From Lysobacteraceae bacterium UBA6001 (GTDB lineage Bacteria; Pseudomonadota; Gammaproteobacteria; Xanthomonadales; Xanthomonadaceae), in the NCBI GenBank assembly GCA_002429615.1, contig DJAN01000241.1, positions 1 through 34,135 of the forward strand: 34,135 bases of DNA, read 5' to 3'. This document shows, in pieces, positions 23,479-32,846 of this stretch. Numbering within the stretch: the first letter of the stretch is position 1; the number at the start of each line of letters is the position of its first letter. A model generated the notes under the pieces. It worked only from the letters and a program-made list of their open reading frames with translations. It was not told the DNA's origin and searched no databases. A program made the translations under genes and the position numbers.

Positions 23479-26400
23479 ATGCTGATGCAAGCCGTGCGGG
23501 TCGCCCTGCGGCGGCCCTACACCTTCGTGGTGATGGCGGTGCTGATCCTGATCGGCGGCGTGCTCGCCGCGCTGCGCACCCCCACCGACATCTTTCCGCA
23601 GATCGACATCCCGGTGATCGCGGTGGCCTGGACCTATACCGGCCTGCCGCCCGACGAGATGGCCGGCCGCGTGTCCTCGCAGTTCCAGCGCCTGCTCAGT
23701 ACCACGGTCAACGATGTCGAGCACATCGAGGCCAATACCTATCCGGGCATCAGCGTCATCAAGATCTACTTCCAGCCGGGAGTGGATATCGCGGTGGCGA
23801 ACGCGCAGATCACCGCGTCCTCGCAGCTGGCGCTGCGGCAGATGCCCGCGGGCATCCAGCCACCGGTGATCCTCAACTACAACGCCGCCACCGTGCCGAT
23901 CCTGCAGCTGGCGCTGTCCGGCCAGGGCCTGGGCGAGCAGCAGCTGTCGGATATCGCCACCAACTCGGTGCGTACCCAGCTGATCACCGTGCCCGGCGCG
24001 GTGCTGCCGCTGCCCTACGGCGGCAAGCAGCGCCTGGTGCAGATCGACGTGCGTCCGGAAGCGTTGCAGGCGCGCGGGTTGTCGGCGCAGGACATCGCCA
24101 ACGCGCTGGCCGCGCAGAACGTGCTGACCCCGATCGGCACGCAGAAGATCGACAACTTCGAGTACACCCTGCAGCTCAACAGCGCGCCCTCGGCGATCGA
24201 GGACCTGGGCCGGATTCCGGTCAAGGTGGTCGATGGCACCACCATCTACCTGCGCGACGTGGCCGACGTCCACGACGGCAATTCGCCGCAGACCAACATC
24301 GTCCATGTCGATGGTGGCCGTTCGGTGCTGATGTCCACGCTGAAGAACGGCTCGGCCTCGACCCTGGCCATCGTCGACGGCATCCGCACCAAGCTGGAGG
24401 AGATCAAGGCCGGCCTGCCGGAAGCGCTGAAGGTGGTGCCGATCAACGACCAGTCGCTGTTCGTGCGCGCCGCGATCAAGGGCGTGGTGCTCGAAGGTGC
24501 CATCGCCGCGGCGCTGACCAGCATCATGATCCTGCTGTTCCTGGGCAGCTGGCGCTCGACGGTGATCATCGCCATCTCGATCCCGCTGTCGATCATGGGC
24601 TCGATCATCGCGTTGTCGGCGATCGGCCAGACGCTCAACCTGATGACGCTCGGCGGCCTGGCGCTGGCGATCGGCATCCTGGTCGACGATGCCACGGTGA
24701 CCATCGAGAACGTCAACTGGCATCTGGAACAGGGCAAGGACGTGGAGAGCGCGATCCTCGATGGCGCGCAGCAGATCGTGACCCCCGCGTTCGTCTCGCT
24801 GCTGTGCATCTGCATCGCGTTCGTGCCGATGTTCTTCCTGGAAGGCGTCTCGCGCTACCTGTTCGTGCCGATGGCCGAAGCGGTGATCTTCGCCATGGTG
24901 TGCTCGTTCATCCTCTCGCGCACCCTGGTGCCGACGATGGCCAAGTACCTGCTGCGTCCGCATGCGCCGCACACCGACCTGCACGGCAACGATGAAGCGC
25001 TGCCGCCCTCGCGCAACCCGCTGGTGCGCCTGCAGCGCGGCTTCGAGGCGCGTTTTGAGCGTTTCCGCAATGGCTACCGCGACCTGCTTGCGCGCGCGCT
25101 GGGCAACCGCCGCGGCTTCCTCATCGGCTTCACCGTCGCGGTGGTGGTGTCCTTCGGCCTGGTGCCGTTCCTGGGCGCCAACTTCTTCCCGTCGGTGGAC
25201 TCGGGCCAGGTGCTGATGCACGTGCGCGTGCCGGTCGGCACCCGCGTGGAGGAGACCGCCGCACGTTTCGCCGAGATCGAACGCGTGATCCGCGAGGTGA
25301 TTCCGTCCGGGCAGATCGAAACCATGGTCGACAACATCGGCCTGCCGCCCAGCGCGATCAACCTGACCTACAACAACACCGGCGTGATGGGCCCGCAGGA
25401 TGGCGACTTCCAGATCGCACTGCGCGAAGGCCACCCGCCCACCGCCGACTACGTGCGGCGCCTGCGCGATGAACTGCCCAAGCGCTTCCCGGACACCACG
25501 TTCTCGTTCCCGCCGGCGGACATCGTCAGCCAGATCCTGAACTTCGGCGCGCCGGCACCGATCGACATCCAGGTCCGCGGCGGCAACCTCGACGGCAACT
25601 ACGCCTATGCGCAGATGCTGCTGAAGAAGCTGCGCGCGGTGCCAGGCGTGGCGGATGCCCGCATCCAGCAGTCGCAACGCGCGCCGCGCTTCAACGTCGA
25701 CCTGGACCGCACCCAGGCGCAGCAGCTCGGCCTGACCACGCGCGATGTCACCAACTCGCTGGTGGTCAACCTCGCCGGCAGCAGCCAGGTGGCGCCCACC
25801 TACTGGCTCAACCCGGCCAACGGCGTGACGTACTCGATCGTGATGCAGACCCCGCAGCGCGACCTCGACTCGCTCACCGCATTGCAGAACCTGCCGGTCG
25901 GCAACGGCACGCGTCCGGCGGAAACCACGCTCGGCGGCGTGGCCACGCTGACCCGCACCAGCGCGGCGGCCCTGGTCAGCCAGTACAACATCCAGCCGAT
26001 GGTGCAGATCCACGCCGCCACCGAGGACCGCGACCTCGCCGCGGTCGCCGCCGACATCCGCAAGCTGCTGGCCGAGACCGCCGACCAAGTGCCCAAGGGC
26101 AGCCACGTCGAGCTGATGGGCCAGGTGCAGACGATGAACAAGGCGTTCTCCGGCCTGCTGTTCGGCCTGCTGGGCGCGATCGTGCTGATCTACCTGCTGA
26201 TCGTGGTGAACTTCCAGTCCTGGCTGGACCCGGCGGTGATCGTCTCGGCGCTGTCGGCCGCGCTGGCCGGCATCGTGTGGATGCTGTTCCTCACCGACAC
26301 CACGTTGTCGGTGCCCGCATTGACCGGCGCGATCATGTGCATGGGCGTGGCCACCGCCAACAGCGTGCTGGTGGTGAGCTTCGCGCGCGAGCGCCTGCTC

Positions 26401-26685
26401 GAACTTGGCGATGCCACCGCCGCGGCGCTGGAGGCCGGCTTCGTGCGCTTCCGCCCGGTGCTGATGACCGCGCTGGCGATGATCATCGGCATGCTGCCGA
26501 TGGCGCTGGGCATGGGCGAGGGCGGTGAGCAGAACGCCCCGCTCGGCCGTGCCGTGATCGGCGGCCTGGTCTGCGCCACCTTCGCCACCCTCGTCTTCGT
26601 GCCCGTGCTGTTCAGCCTGGTGCACGGTCGTACTTCCCGCCATACCGTCCTCGCGCAGCCGCAAACGGCCGCCGGAGTGCCCTGA
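23479..26685 (+). CDS. RND-family multidrug efflux permease (HAE1/AcrB type)
   Basis: A 1068-residue inner-membrane proton antiporter. The N-terminal helix 'RRPYTFVVMAVLILIGGVLA' is followed by the porter-domain signature 'TPTDIFPQIDIPVI' and 'TVNDVEHIEANTYPG'. TM4 has 'GILVDDATVTIEN' with the proton-relay pair Asp403-Asp404. 'FLGANFFPSVDSGQVLMHVR' and 'GEGGEQNAPLGRAVIGGLV' mark the second half. The Asp pair points to HAE1-like hydrophobic/amphiphilic export rather than heavy-metal transport. I prefer the ATG at 23479; one at 23485 is also possible, and the open frame upstream is non-coding. The adaptor gene begins 2 nt after the stop. No outer-membrane channel gene follows. Confidence 0.95.
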   Translation: MLMQAVRVALRRPYTFVVMAVLILIGGVLAALRTPTDIFPQIDIPVIAVAWTYTGLPPDEMAGRVSSQFQRLLSTTVNDVEHIEANTYPGISVIKIYFQPGVDIAVANAQITASSQLALRQMPAGIQPPVILNYNAATVPILQLALSGQGLGEQQLSDIATNSVRTQLITVPGAVLPLPYGGKQRLVQIDVRPEALQARGLSAQDIANALAAQNVLTPIGTQKIDNFEYTLQLNSAPSAIEDLGRIPVKVVDGTTIYLRDVADVHDGNSPQTNIVHVDGGRSVLMSTLKNGSASTLAIVDGIRTKLEEIKAGLPEALKVVPINDQSLFVRAAIKGVVLEGAIAAALTSIMILLFLGSWRSTVIIAISIPLSIMGSIIALSAIGQTLNLMTLGGLALAIGILVDDATVTIENVNWHLEQGKDVESAILDGAQQIVTPAFVSLLCICIAFVPMFFLEGVSRYLFVPMAEAVIFAMVCSFILSRTLVPTMAKYLLRPHAPHTDLHGNDEALPPSRNPLVRLQRGFEARFERFRNGYRDLLARALGNRRGFLIGFTVAVVVSFGLVPFLGANFFPSVDSGQVLMHVRVPVGTRVEETAARFAEIERVIREVIPSGQIETMVDNIGLPPSAINLTYNNTGVMGPQDGDFQIALREGHPPTADYVRRLRDELPKRFPDTTFSFPPADIVSQILNFGAPAPIDIQVRGGNLDGNYAYAQMLLKKLRAVPGVADARIQQSQRAPRFNVDLDRTQAQQLGLTTRDVTNSLVVNLAGSSQVAPTYWLNPANGVTYSIVMQTPQRDLDSLTALQNLPVGNGTRPAETTLGGVATLTRTSAAALVSQYNIQPMVQIHAATEDRDLAAVAADIRKLLAETADQVPKGSHVELMGQVQTMNKAFSGLLFGLLGAIVLIYLLIVVNFQSWLDPAVIVSALSAALAGIVWMLFLTDTTLSVPALTGAIMCMGVATANSVLVVSFARERLLELGDATAAALEAGFVRFRPVLMTALAMIIGMLPMALGMGEGGEQNAPLGRAVIGGLVCATFATLVFVPVLFSLVHGRTSRHTVLAQPQTAAGVP

Positions 26686-26687
26686 TC

Positions 26688-27863
26688 ATGTCCCAGCCCA
26701 ACCCCACGCCTACTCCCACGCCCCGTCCGTCGCGCCGCCTGCCGGTGCTGGTCGCATTCGTCCTGGTCATCGGCGCGGTGGCCGCCGGCCTCATCGTGCG
26801 CGCCACCCGCGCGCACCAGCTGGAATCCACCGCGCAGTCGCGCAGCATCCCCACCGTTGGCGTGATCCATCCCACGCCGGTACCGGTGGATGCGCTGGAA
26901 CTGCCCGGCCGCGTCGAAGCCTGGTCGCGCGCGCCGATCTACGCGCGCGTCAGCGGCTACCTCAAGCGCTGGAACGCGGATATCGGCCAGCCAGTGAAGG
27001 CTGGCCAGGTGCTTGCCGAGATCGAGACGCCGGACCTGGACCAGGAGCTGAGCCAGGCGCAGGCTGAACTGGCGAGCGCGCGCAGCGATGCGGCCATCGC
27101 CAAGGCCGCCGCCGAGCGTTGGCAACGACTGGTCGATACGCGCCTGGTGTCGCGCCAGGATGCCGATGAGCGCGCCGCCACCAGCCAGTCGCGCGAGGCC
27201 AGTGCGCAGGCGCTGAACGCGAACGTCGCCCGTGCGCAGACGCTGGCGCGCTACAAGCAGCTGATCGCACCGTTCGACGGCGTGGTCACCGAGCGCAACA
27301 CCGATGTCGGCGCGCTGATCAATACCGGCAGCAGCACCGGCAGCGCCTTGTTCGTGGTGTCGGACCTGAGCCGCCTGCGCGTCTACGTCAGCGTGCCGCA
27401 GCGGCAGATCGCGGCGATCCGCCCGGGCGTGCATGCGCAGCTGGTGGTGCCCGAACATCCGGGCAAGACCTACGATGCGACGGTGCAGTCGCTGTCGCAG
27501 GCGATCAACAGCGATTCCGGCGCGATGCTGGTGCAGCTGGCGGTGGACAACGCGGCCGGCGAACTGCTGCCGGGTGCCTATGCCACCGTGCGCTTCGATG
27601 TCGCCAATGGCGGCACCACGCTGGGCCTGCCGCCGAGCGCGCTGATCGTCGGCAAGGGCGGCGTGCGCCTGGCGCTGGTCGACGCGCAGGGCAAGGCGCA
27701 GCTGCGCGACGTGCGTATCAGCCGTGACCTGGGCAACGTCGTCGAGTTCGCCGATGGGCTGAAGGCTGAAGACAAGGTCATCGACAACCCGCCTGATGGC
27801 ATTGCCACCGGCGACGCCGTGCGCGTGGCCGAGGCGGCGCCAGAGCAGAAGAAGGCCGGCTGA
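26688..27863 (+). CDS. RND periplasmic adaptor (membrane fusion protein, HlyD/AcrA family)
   Basis: A 391-residue adaptor. A Pro/Thr-rich cytosolic start ('NPTPTPTPRPSRR') leads to one membrane anchor at about 19-37 ('PVLVAFVLVIGAVAAGLIV'), without a lipobox. The lipoyl half-motifs are 'PIYARVSGYLKRWNADIGQP' and 'IAPFDGVVTERNTDVGALI', flanking an alpha-hairpin coiled coil ('ELSQAQAELASARSDAAIA'). Beta-barrel and membrane-proximal domains follow ('LFVVSDLSRLRVYVSVPQRQ', 'LPPSALIVGKGG'). It couples the permease above to an outer-membrane channel. It starts 2 nt after the permease stop. A 39-nt hairpin follows. Confidence 0.95.
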   Translation: MSQPNPTPTPTPRPSRRLPVLVAFVLVIGAVAAGLIVRATRAHQLESTAQSRSIPTVGVIHPTPVPVDALELPGRVEAWSRAPIYARVSGYLKRWNADIGQPVKAGQVLAEIETPDLDQELSQAQAELASARSDAAIAKAAAERWQRLVDTRLVSRQDADERAATSQSREASAQALNANVARAQTLARYKQLIAPFDGVVTERNTDVGALINTGSSTGSALFVVSDLSRLRVYVSVPQRQIAAIRPGVHAQLVVPEHPGKTYDATVQSLSQAINSDSGAMLVQLAVDNAAGELLPGAYATVRFDVANGGTTLGLPPSALIVGKGGVRLALVDAQGKAQLRDVRISRDLGNVVEFADGLKAEDKVIDNPPDGIATGDAVRVAEAAPEQKKAG

Positions 27864-27870
27864 GCCGGCC

Positions 27871-27909
27871 CCCGCGTCCGTCCCGGTGGGTGGCCGGGGC
27901 GGACGCGGG
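27871..27909 (+). terminator. Long hairpin after the efflux adaptor gene
   Basis: CCCGCGTCCG (27871-27880) pairs with CGGACGCGGG (27900-27909), and the inner TCCCGG/CCGGGG extends the stem to 16 bp with one T-G pair and a 7-nt loop. It begins 7 nt after the adaptor stop. There is no T-run, so it may be a partial terminator or an mRNA stabiliser that separates efflux from receptor expression. Confidence 0.55.
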
Positions 27910-28041
27910 TCCTGGCAGGCGCTGCGGCGCATTGCCACCAAAGTGCAACATCGCTGGCCTACCGTGCCCCGCTTGGCCCGGTGCTGGCACGGCTGGTGCG
28001 GCCGAATGGAATCATTCCCGCCACCTGCCCAGGATCCACCC

Positions 28042-30390
28042 ATGCGCCGCTTTGCTGCTGCCCGCCGTACCTCGTTCCCGCGCCGCCGCGCGCTCGCCCT
28101 CCACTGCGCGACCCTGCTGCTGGCTTCGCTCTCCGCGCCGGCCTTCGCCGCCGATGCCGAGCCGCAGGCGCCCGCCGCCACGCGCGAGGCCAATGCCACC
28201 GCCACTTCGCTTGATGCGGTGACCGTCACCGCCGAGCGCCGCGAGGAAAACCTGCAGCAGGTGCCGGTTTCGGTGGGCGTGGTGCAGGGGGCGCAGATGC
28301 GCGAGTACACCGCCGGCGGCGACGACACCCTGCTGGCGCTTTCCGGCAAGGTGCCCAGTTTCTACGCCGAGACCACCACCGGGCGCATCTTCCCGCGCTT
28401 CTACATCCGCGGCCTGGGCAACATCGACTTCTACCTCGGTGCCTCGCAGCCGGTCTCGATCATCCAGGACGACGTCGTGCTCGAACACGTCGTGCTGAAG
28501 TCCAACCCGGTCTACGACGTGGACCAGATCGAAGTGCTGCGCGGCCCGCAGGGTTCGCTGTTCGGCCGCAACACCACCGCCGGCATCGTCAAGTTCGACA
28601 GCATCAAGCCGAGCCAGGACTACAGCGGCCGCCTGTCGGCCAGCTACGGCACCTACGGCAGCATTAACCTCGACGGCGGCTTCGGCGGGCCGATCAACGA
28701 CGTCGCCTCGTTCCGCATCTCGGCGCTGTACCAGCACCGCGACGACTACGTGGACAACGACTTCAACGGCACCAGTGCCGACGGCACGGTCACCCCGAAG
28801 AAGGACACGATGGGCGGCTTCGACGACCGCAACGTGCGCGCCCAGCTGCTGTTGCAGCCCAGTGAGCAGTTCTCGCTGCTGTTCTCCGGCCATGCCCGCG
28901 ATTACGACGGCACCTCCACGCTGTTCCTGCGCAACGCCATCACCAAGGGCTCCAACGAGGTGGATGTGGCGCGCGATCGCGTGCGCTACGACGAAGCCGA
29001 CAACAATCCGCAGGCGTACAAGACCTACGGCGGCTCGATCAAGGCTGCCTACGACTTCGGCGGCGTCGAGCTGACCTCGATCACCGCCTATGAGACCACC
29101 TCGGGCTATTCGCGCGGCGATACCGACGGCGGTGCCGCCGCCGACTACCCCGTCAACGGCGTGCCGAACGGCTACGGCCAGTCGATGGGCCAGATCCGCG
29201 ACCTCGACCAGTGGACGCAGGAACTGCGCCTGGCCAGCACCGGCGAGCGCGACCTGCAGTGGCAGGTCGGCGCGTTCTGGTTCGATGGCCGCGACACCAC
29301 CGACTTCTACCAGCGCGCCTGGTTCCTGCAAGGCGCTGCACGCAATCCGAACAACTGGGTGCGCCTGCGCAACACCAATACCTCCTGGGCCGGCTTCGGC
29401 CAGGTCAGCTGGAAGGCCACCGACGCGCTGACCCTGACCGCCGGCGTGCGCGAGACCGAGGACAAGAAGCGCACCCGTCTGCTCAAGACCGCCGACACCG
29501 CTGCCGGCGTGGTCACCTATCGCGGCCGCTACGACGTGGAGATGTCGGACACCAAGCCAAGCTGGGACCTCAGCGCGATGTACGAGATCAATCCGCAGCT
29601 CAATGTGTATGCGCGCGTGGCCAGTGGCTTCCGCGGCCCCACCATCCAGGGGCGCTCGGCGGTGTTCAATTCCGACTTCACCACGGCGGACTCGGAAACC
29701 ATCCTGTCGTGGGAAGCGGGCATCAAGAGCAGCCTGTTCGACAACCGCCTGCGCCTGAACGTCACCGGCTTCACCTATACCGTCGATGACATCCAGCTCA
29801 ACGGCAACGACGCCAACGGCAACGGCGTGCTGTTCAACGCCGACAAGGCCAAGGCCTACGGCCTGGAGGCCGACATGGACTGGCGCCCGGTCCCCAACCT
29901 GGCGATCAGCGCCGGCGCCAGCTGGCTGCACAGCGAAATCCAGGACGACCGCGTCTATGCGCAGGTGTGCGCGCTCAACGGCGTGGTGGTGTGCACCGTG
30001 AACGACCCGACCATCAAGGTCGGCGCCAACACCTTCGCCCAGATCGACGGCAACCCGCTGCCGAACGCACCCAAGTACAACCTCAACATCGCTGCGCGCT
30101 ACGACATCCCGGTCAATGATGGCGGCGCGTTCTTCGTCGCCACCGACTGGAACAAGCAGGGCTACACCAGCTTCGTGCTGTACGACAGCGCCGAGTTCAA
30201 CGCCGACGGCAATTTCGAAGGTGGGCTCAAGCTGGGTTACACCGGTGGCTACGGTGCGTGGGAAGTGGCGTTGTTCGCGCGCAACATCACCAACGAGAAG
30301 AACCTCAAGGGCGTGATCGAGAACTACATGGCCGCGGTCTACAACGACCCGCGCACCGTGGGGGTGTCGTTCAACCTCAACTGGCCGTGA
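28042..30390 (+). CDS. TonB-dependent outer-membrane receptor
   Basis: A 782-residue receptor. Residues 1-36 are a signal peptide ('ALALHCATLLLASLSAPAFA', then AD). The TonB box region is 'LDAVTVTAERREENLQQVPV'. The plug has 'RIFPRFYIRGLGNIDFYLG' and 'VDQIEVLRGPQGSLFGRNTT'. The 22-strand barrel follows, with the late 'RVASGFRGPTIQGRSAVFN' region. It resembles the FyuA/sphingomonad type that imports siderophores or other organic ligands; the ligand is unknown. The last residues are 'FNLNWP', ending in proline after tryptophan instead of the usual terminal aromatic. The gene lies 178 bp after the adaptor gene in the same direction and converges on the regulator, 19 bp between stops. Confidence 0.94.
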   Translation: MRRFAAARRTSFPRRRALALHCATLLLASLSAPAFAADAEPQAPAATREANATATSLDAVTVTAERREENLQQVPVSVGVVQGAQMREYTAGGDDTLLALSGKVPSFYAETTTGRIFPRFYIRGLGNIDFYLGASQPVSIIQDDVVLEHVVLKSNPVYDVDQIEVLRGPQGSLFGRNTTAGIVKFDSIKPSQDYSGRLSASYGTYGSINLDGGFGGPINDVASFRISALYQHRDDYVDNDFNGTSADGTVTPKKDTMGGFDDRNVRAQLLLQPSEQFSLLFSGHARDYDGTSTLFLRNAITKGSNEVDVARDRVRYDEADNNPQAYKTYGGSIKAAYDFGGVELTSITAYETTSGYSRGDTDGGAAADYPVNGVPNGYGQSMGQIRDLDQWTQELRLASTGERDLQWQVGAFWFDGRDTTDFYQRAWFLQGAARNPNNWVRLRNTNTSWAGFGQVSWKATDALTLTAGVRETEDKKRTRLLKTADTAAGVVTYRGRYDVEMSDTKPSWDLSAMYEINPQLNVYARVASGFRGPTIQGRSAVFNSDFTTADSETILSWEAGIKSSLFDNRLRLNVTGFTYTVDDIQLNGNDANGNGVLFNADKAKAYGLEADMDWRPVPNLAISAGASWLHSEIQDDRVYAQVCALNGVVVCTVNDPTIKVGANTFAQIDGNPLPNAPKYNLNIAARYDIPVNDGGAFFVATDWNKQGYTSFVLYDSAEFNADGNFEGGLKLGYTGGYGAWEVALFARNITNEKNLKGVIENYMAAVYNDPRTVGVSFNLNWP

Positions 30391-30397
30391 CGCAGGC

Positions 30398-30428
30398 GGT
30401 GCCGCCGGTTCAAAGCACCGGCGGCACC
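30398..30428. terminator. Bidirectional hairpin between receptor and regulator genes
   Basis: GGTGCCGCCGGT (30398-30409) and its perfect complement (30417-30428) form a 12-bp stem with loop TCAAAGC. It lies 7 nt after the receptor stop, and its right arm encodes the last codons of the convergent regulator, whose stop codon is in the loop. There is no T-run on either strand. Confidence 0.6.
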
Positions 30429-32749
30429 CGCGGCGGACGCTCGCCGCGCAGTGCATCGGCCTGGATCCGCGCGCGCTCGCGCTGTACCCCGTCACCGAGT
30501 TCGCGGTACAGCGCCTCCATCGACCATGCCACGCGATAGTCGCTGCTGGCGTAGCCGGCGAGGTCGCTGCCGAGCAGGGCGGCCGCGTCCTGCGCACGTC
30601 CCGCGGCGAGCAGCAGCCGTGCCTGGGTGACGCCCAGACGCACGCGGTTGTCGGGGCTGGTGGCGCGCATGGCCTCGGCGGCAGGGCTGTCGAGCAGCGC
30701 CAGTGCGTGTGCCAGGCCCGCGCCATCTCGCGCGGCCAGCAGCGCCTGCGCGATGAGGGCATCGGCATCGGTTTCGTCACCGGGCGCTGGCGTGGCCAGC
30801 AGGGCCTGCAGCCGGTCCGCGAGCGCGGCATCGGTGGCGCGCAACGCCGCCTGCGTGCGCAGCAGGGTCATCTCGGTCGGCGGTGCCGGCGAGTCCGGGA
30901 ACTGCCGCGCCAGCGCGACGGCGGCCTGCACGTCGCCGCGCGCCAACGCCAGGCGCAATGACAAGGCACGCCAGGTCTGGGCATCCGGCGGCACGCCGAG
31001 CGCCTGCAGGTGCGCCAGGGTGGCGTCTGCATCCCGCAGGCGACCGTTCTCGATCTGCACGCGGGCACGCACCGCTTCCACGCGCGTGGCCAGCGTGGTG
31101 TCCTCGACGGCGATGGCGTTGACCTGTGCCCGCGAGATCGTCTCCAGGGCGGCATCCGGCTGCGCCAGGGCCAGCTGGGTTTCAGCCTTGGCGCTCAGCG
31201 CGGCGGCCAGGTAGTCGCGCACGCCGAAGCGCTCGTAGGTGGCGATCGCGCGATCGAACTCCTGCAGCGCCTGCGGATGATGGCCGCGGCGGTTCTCCAG
31301 CATGCCGAGGTTGGTGCCGACCATCGCCGCCTCGACCAGGTCGCCGGCGCGCTGCATCGCGATGCGCGCCATGCCCAGGTCCTGCACGCCGGCTTCCATC
31401 TGCTGCTGTTCGATGCGAGCCACGCCGCGGCCGTTGTAGGCGTTGCCGAGCATGCTGGGGTCATCCAGGCCCTCGCTGTCGTCCTGCAGCAGGGCCAGCG
31501 CCTGGGTATAGCGCGCCTGTGCATCCACGAAGTTGTGGCGACGAATGCCGACGGCACCCAGGCCCATCAGCACGCGCGCGCGGGTATCGGCGTCGATGGC
31601 GTCGGGGCCGGCCCCCAGCAGCTGCAGGAACTGCTGTTCGGCCTGGTCGATCTGCCCGGAACGAAACGCCAGCTGTGCCTTGCGCACGCGCAGCGCGGGG
31701 GCTTCGCCTTGCGCCACGGGTGCGGTATCGATCAGCCGGCGTACCGCCGCGAGTTGGCCGGCGGAAAGCTCGGCATCGATCTGCTGCACGCGTTCGGTCA
31801 ATGGTGTCGGGGTGTCCTGGCGTGAACGCCGGCCCTGGCGGTGCAGCCAGGTGTCGGTGGCGATCGCCGCGGCCGCCAGTGGCGTGGCGCCGCGTGCCTC
31901 GACCATGCGTTCCTGCGCGCCCTCGCGCCATTGCAGGTGCACGCGCCAGCCATCGCCATCGCGGCTGGCTTCCGGCGCCAATACCCATCGGGCGCCGCTG
32001 TCGGCCTGCAGCTGCTGCCAGGTGGCCGGGTCATGCAATGTGGTGTCGTCGACCTGTCCGCCGATATGCAGGGTCTGCTCGCTGGGGACCACCTTCAGTC
32101 CGCTGCGACGCACGCGGTTGGCGATGTAGTCCATCGCACCGAGCCGCACCCACGAGGTCTCGGCGTCGTTGGGCGATACCCGTACCGGCAGGATCAGCGC
32201 CAGCGCGTTGGCGTCCTTGGCCGGCTGGGGCGCGCGTGCGCCCATCCCCAGCCAGAGCAGCGAGGTGACCAGCAGCAATGCCAGGCCCACCAGTGTCGCG
32301 ACCAGCCACCGCGGGCGCGATGGTAGCGCGGCGGGAGGTGGTGCCAATTCAGGCACCGCCGTGGCCGGCTCGGCCGAATCGGCCGGTGATGCCGCCACGA
32401 TGTCGCTGACCGGTGGCAGCTGCGCCTGCGCGATTTCCTGTACCGGCGCCACCCAGCGATAACCGAAGCGCGGCACGGTGCGGATCATCGCCTGGCGCTC
32501 GCCGCTGTCGTCCAGCGCCTTGCGCGCGCGCAGCAAGGTCTGCGCGACCAGCGTGTCGCTGGCGTCCACGCGGCCCCATACGGCGGAGATCAGTTCATCG
32601 CGGCCCACCGCGCGGTCACGATGGGCGATCAGGTAGGCCAGGCATTCAAATGATTTTGGCGGCAACGCCAGGCGCGCCCCGCCGCGCCACAGTTCCCGGG
32701 AAGCCGGGTCGAGTTCGAAGTCGCCAAAGCGGTACCGCGTCCGGGGCAT
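30410..32749 (-). CDS. CadC/ToxR-like membrane-bound winged-helix regulator with TPR-type periplasmic domain
   Basis: A 779-residue one-component regulator. Residues 5-103 are an OmpR-type winged helix ('FELDPASRELWRGGARLALP', 'VGRDELISAVWG', 'IRTVPRFGYRWVAP') with no receiver domain. A Pro/Ala-rich linker leads to one membrane helix at 147-169 ('WLVATLVGLALLLVTSLLWL'). The C-terminal 600 residues are periplasmic: an alpha/beta part ('LALILPVRVSPNDAETSWVR') and then alpha-helical TPR-like repeats ('IDQAEQQFLQLLG', 'DAQARYTQALALLQ', 'HPQALQEFDRAIATYERFG'). Such proteins bind DNA from the membrane in response to a periplasmic signal. Convergent position suggests, but does not prove, control of the efflux/receptor genes. 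The ATG at 32749 gives the standard start; GGGTGA lies just upstream. Confidence 0.92.
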   Translation of the reverse strand: MPRTRYRFGDFELDPASRELWRGGARLALPPKSFECLAYLIAHRDRAVGRDELISAVWGRVDASDTLVAQTLLRARKALDDSGERQAMIRTVPRFGYRWVAPVQEIAQAQLPPVSDIVAASPADSAEPATAVPELAPPPAALPSRPRWLVATLVGLALLLVTSLLWLGMGARAPQPAKDANALALILPVRVSPNDAETSWVRLGAMDYIANRVRRSGLKVVPSEQTLHIGGQVDDTTLHDPATWQQLQADSGARWVLAPEASRDGDGWRVHLQWREGAQERMVEARGATPLAAAAIATDTWLHRQGRRSRQDTPTPLTERVQQIDAELSAGQLAAVRRLIDTAPVAQGEAPALRVRKAQLAFRSGQIDQAEQQFLQLLGAGPDAIDADTRARVLMGLGAVGIRRHNFVDAQARYTQALALLQDDSEGLDDPSMLGNAYNGRGVARIEQQQMEAGVQDLGMARIAMQRAGDLVEAAMVGTNLGMLENRRGHHPQALQEFDRAIATYERFGVRDYLAAALSAKAETQLALAQPDAALETISRAQVNAIAVEDTTLATRVEAVRARVQIENGRLRDADATLAHLQALGVPPDAQTWRALSLRLALARGDVQAAVALARQFPDSPAPPTEMTLLRTQAALRATDAALADRLQALLATPAPGDETDADALIAQALLAARDGAGLAHALALLDSPAAEAMRATSPDNRVRLGVTQARLLLAAGRAQDAAALLGSDLAGYASSDYRVAWSMEALYRELGDGVQRERARIQADALRGERPPRVPPVL

Positions 32750-32846
32750 TCACCCATGCTCATTACGTGCCCCGGCGTCCCCAGGTGGCGTCGGGCGGCG
32801 GGGTCGATCCTAAGCGATTGCGTCGATGTCGGGGCACACGCACGTC

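Noticed and set aside
23263..26664. 1133-codon minus-strand open frame opposite the RND permease
   Set aside because: Antisense shadow of a clear RND gene; the composition is dominated by His, Asp, Gln and Arg and no domain is visible.
28012..30831. 939-codon minus-strand open frame opposite the TonB receptor
   Set aside because: Overlaps the receptor over its whole length and shows no recognisable domain; an artefact of GC-rich codon use.
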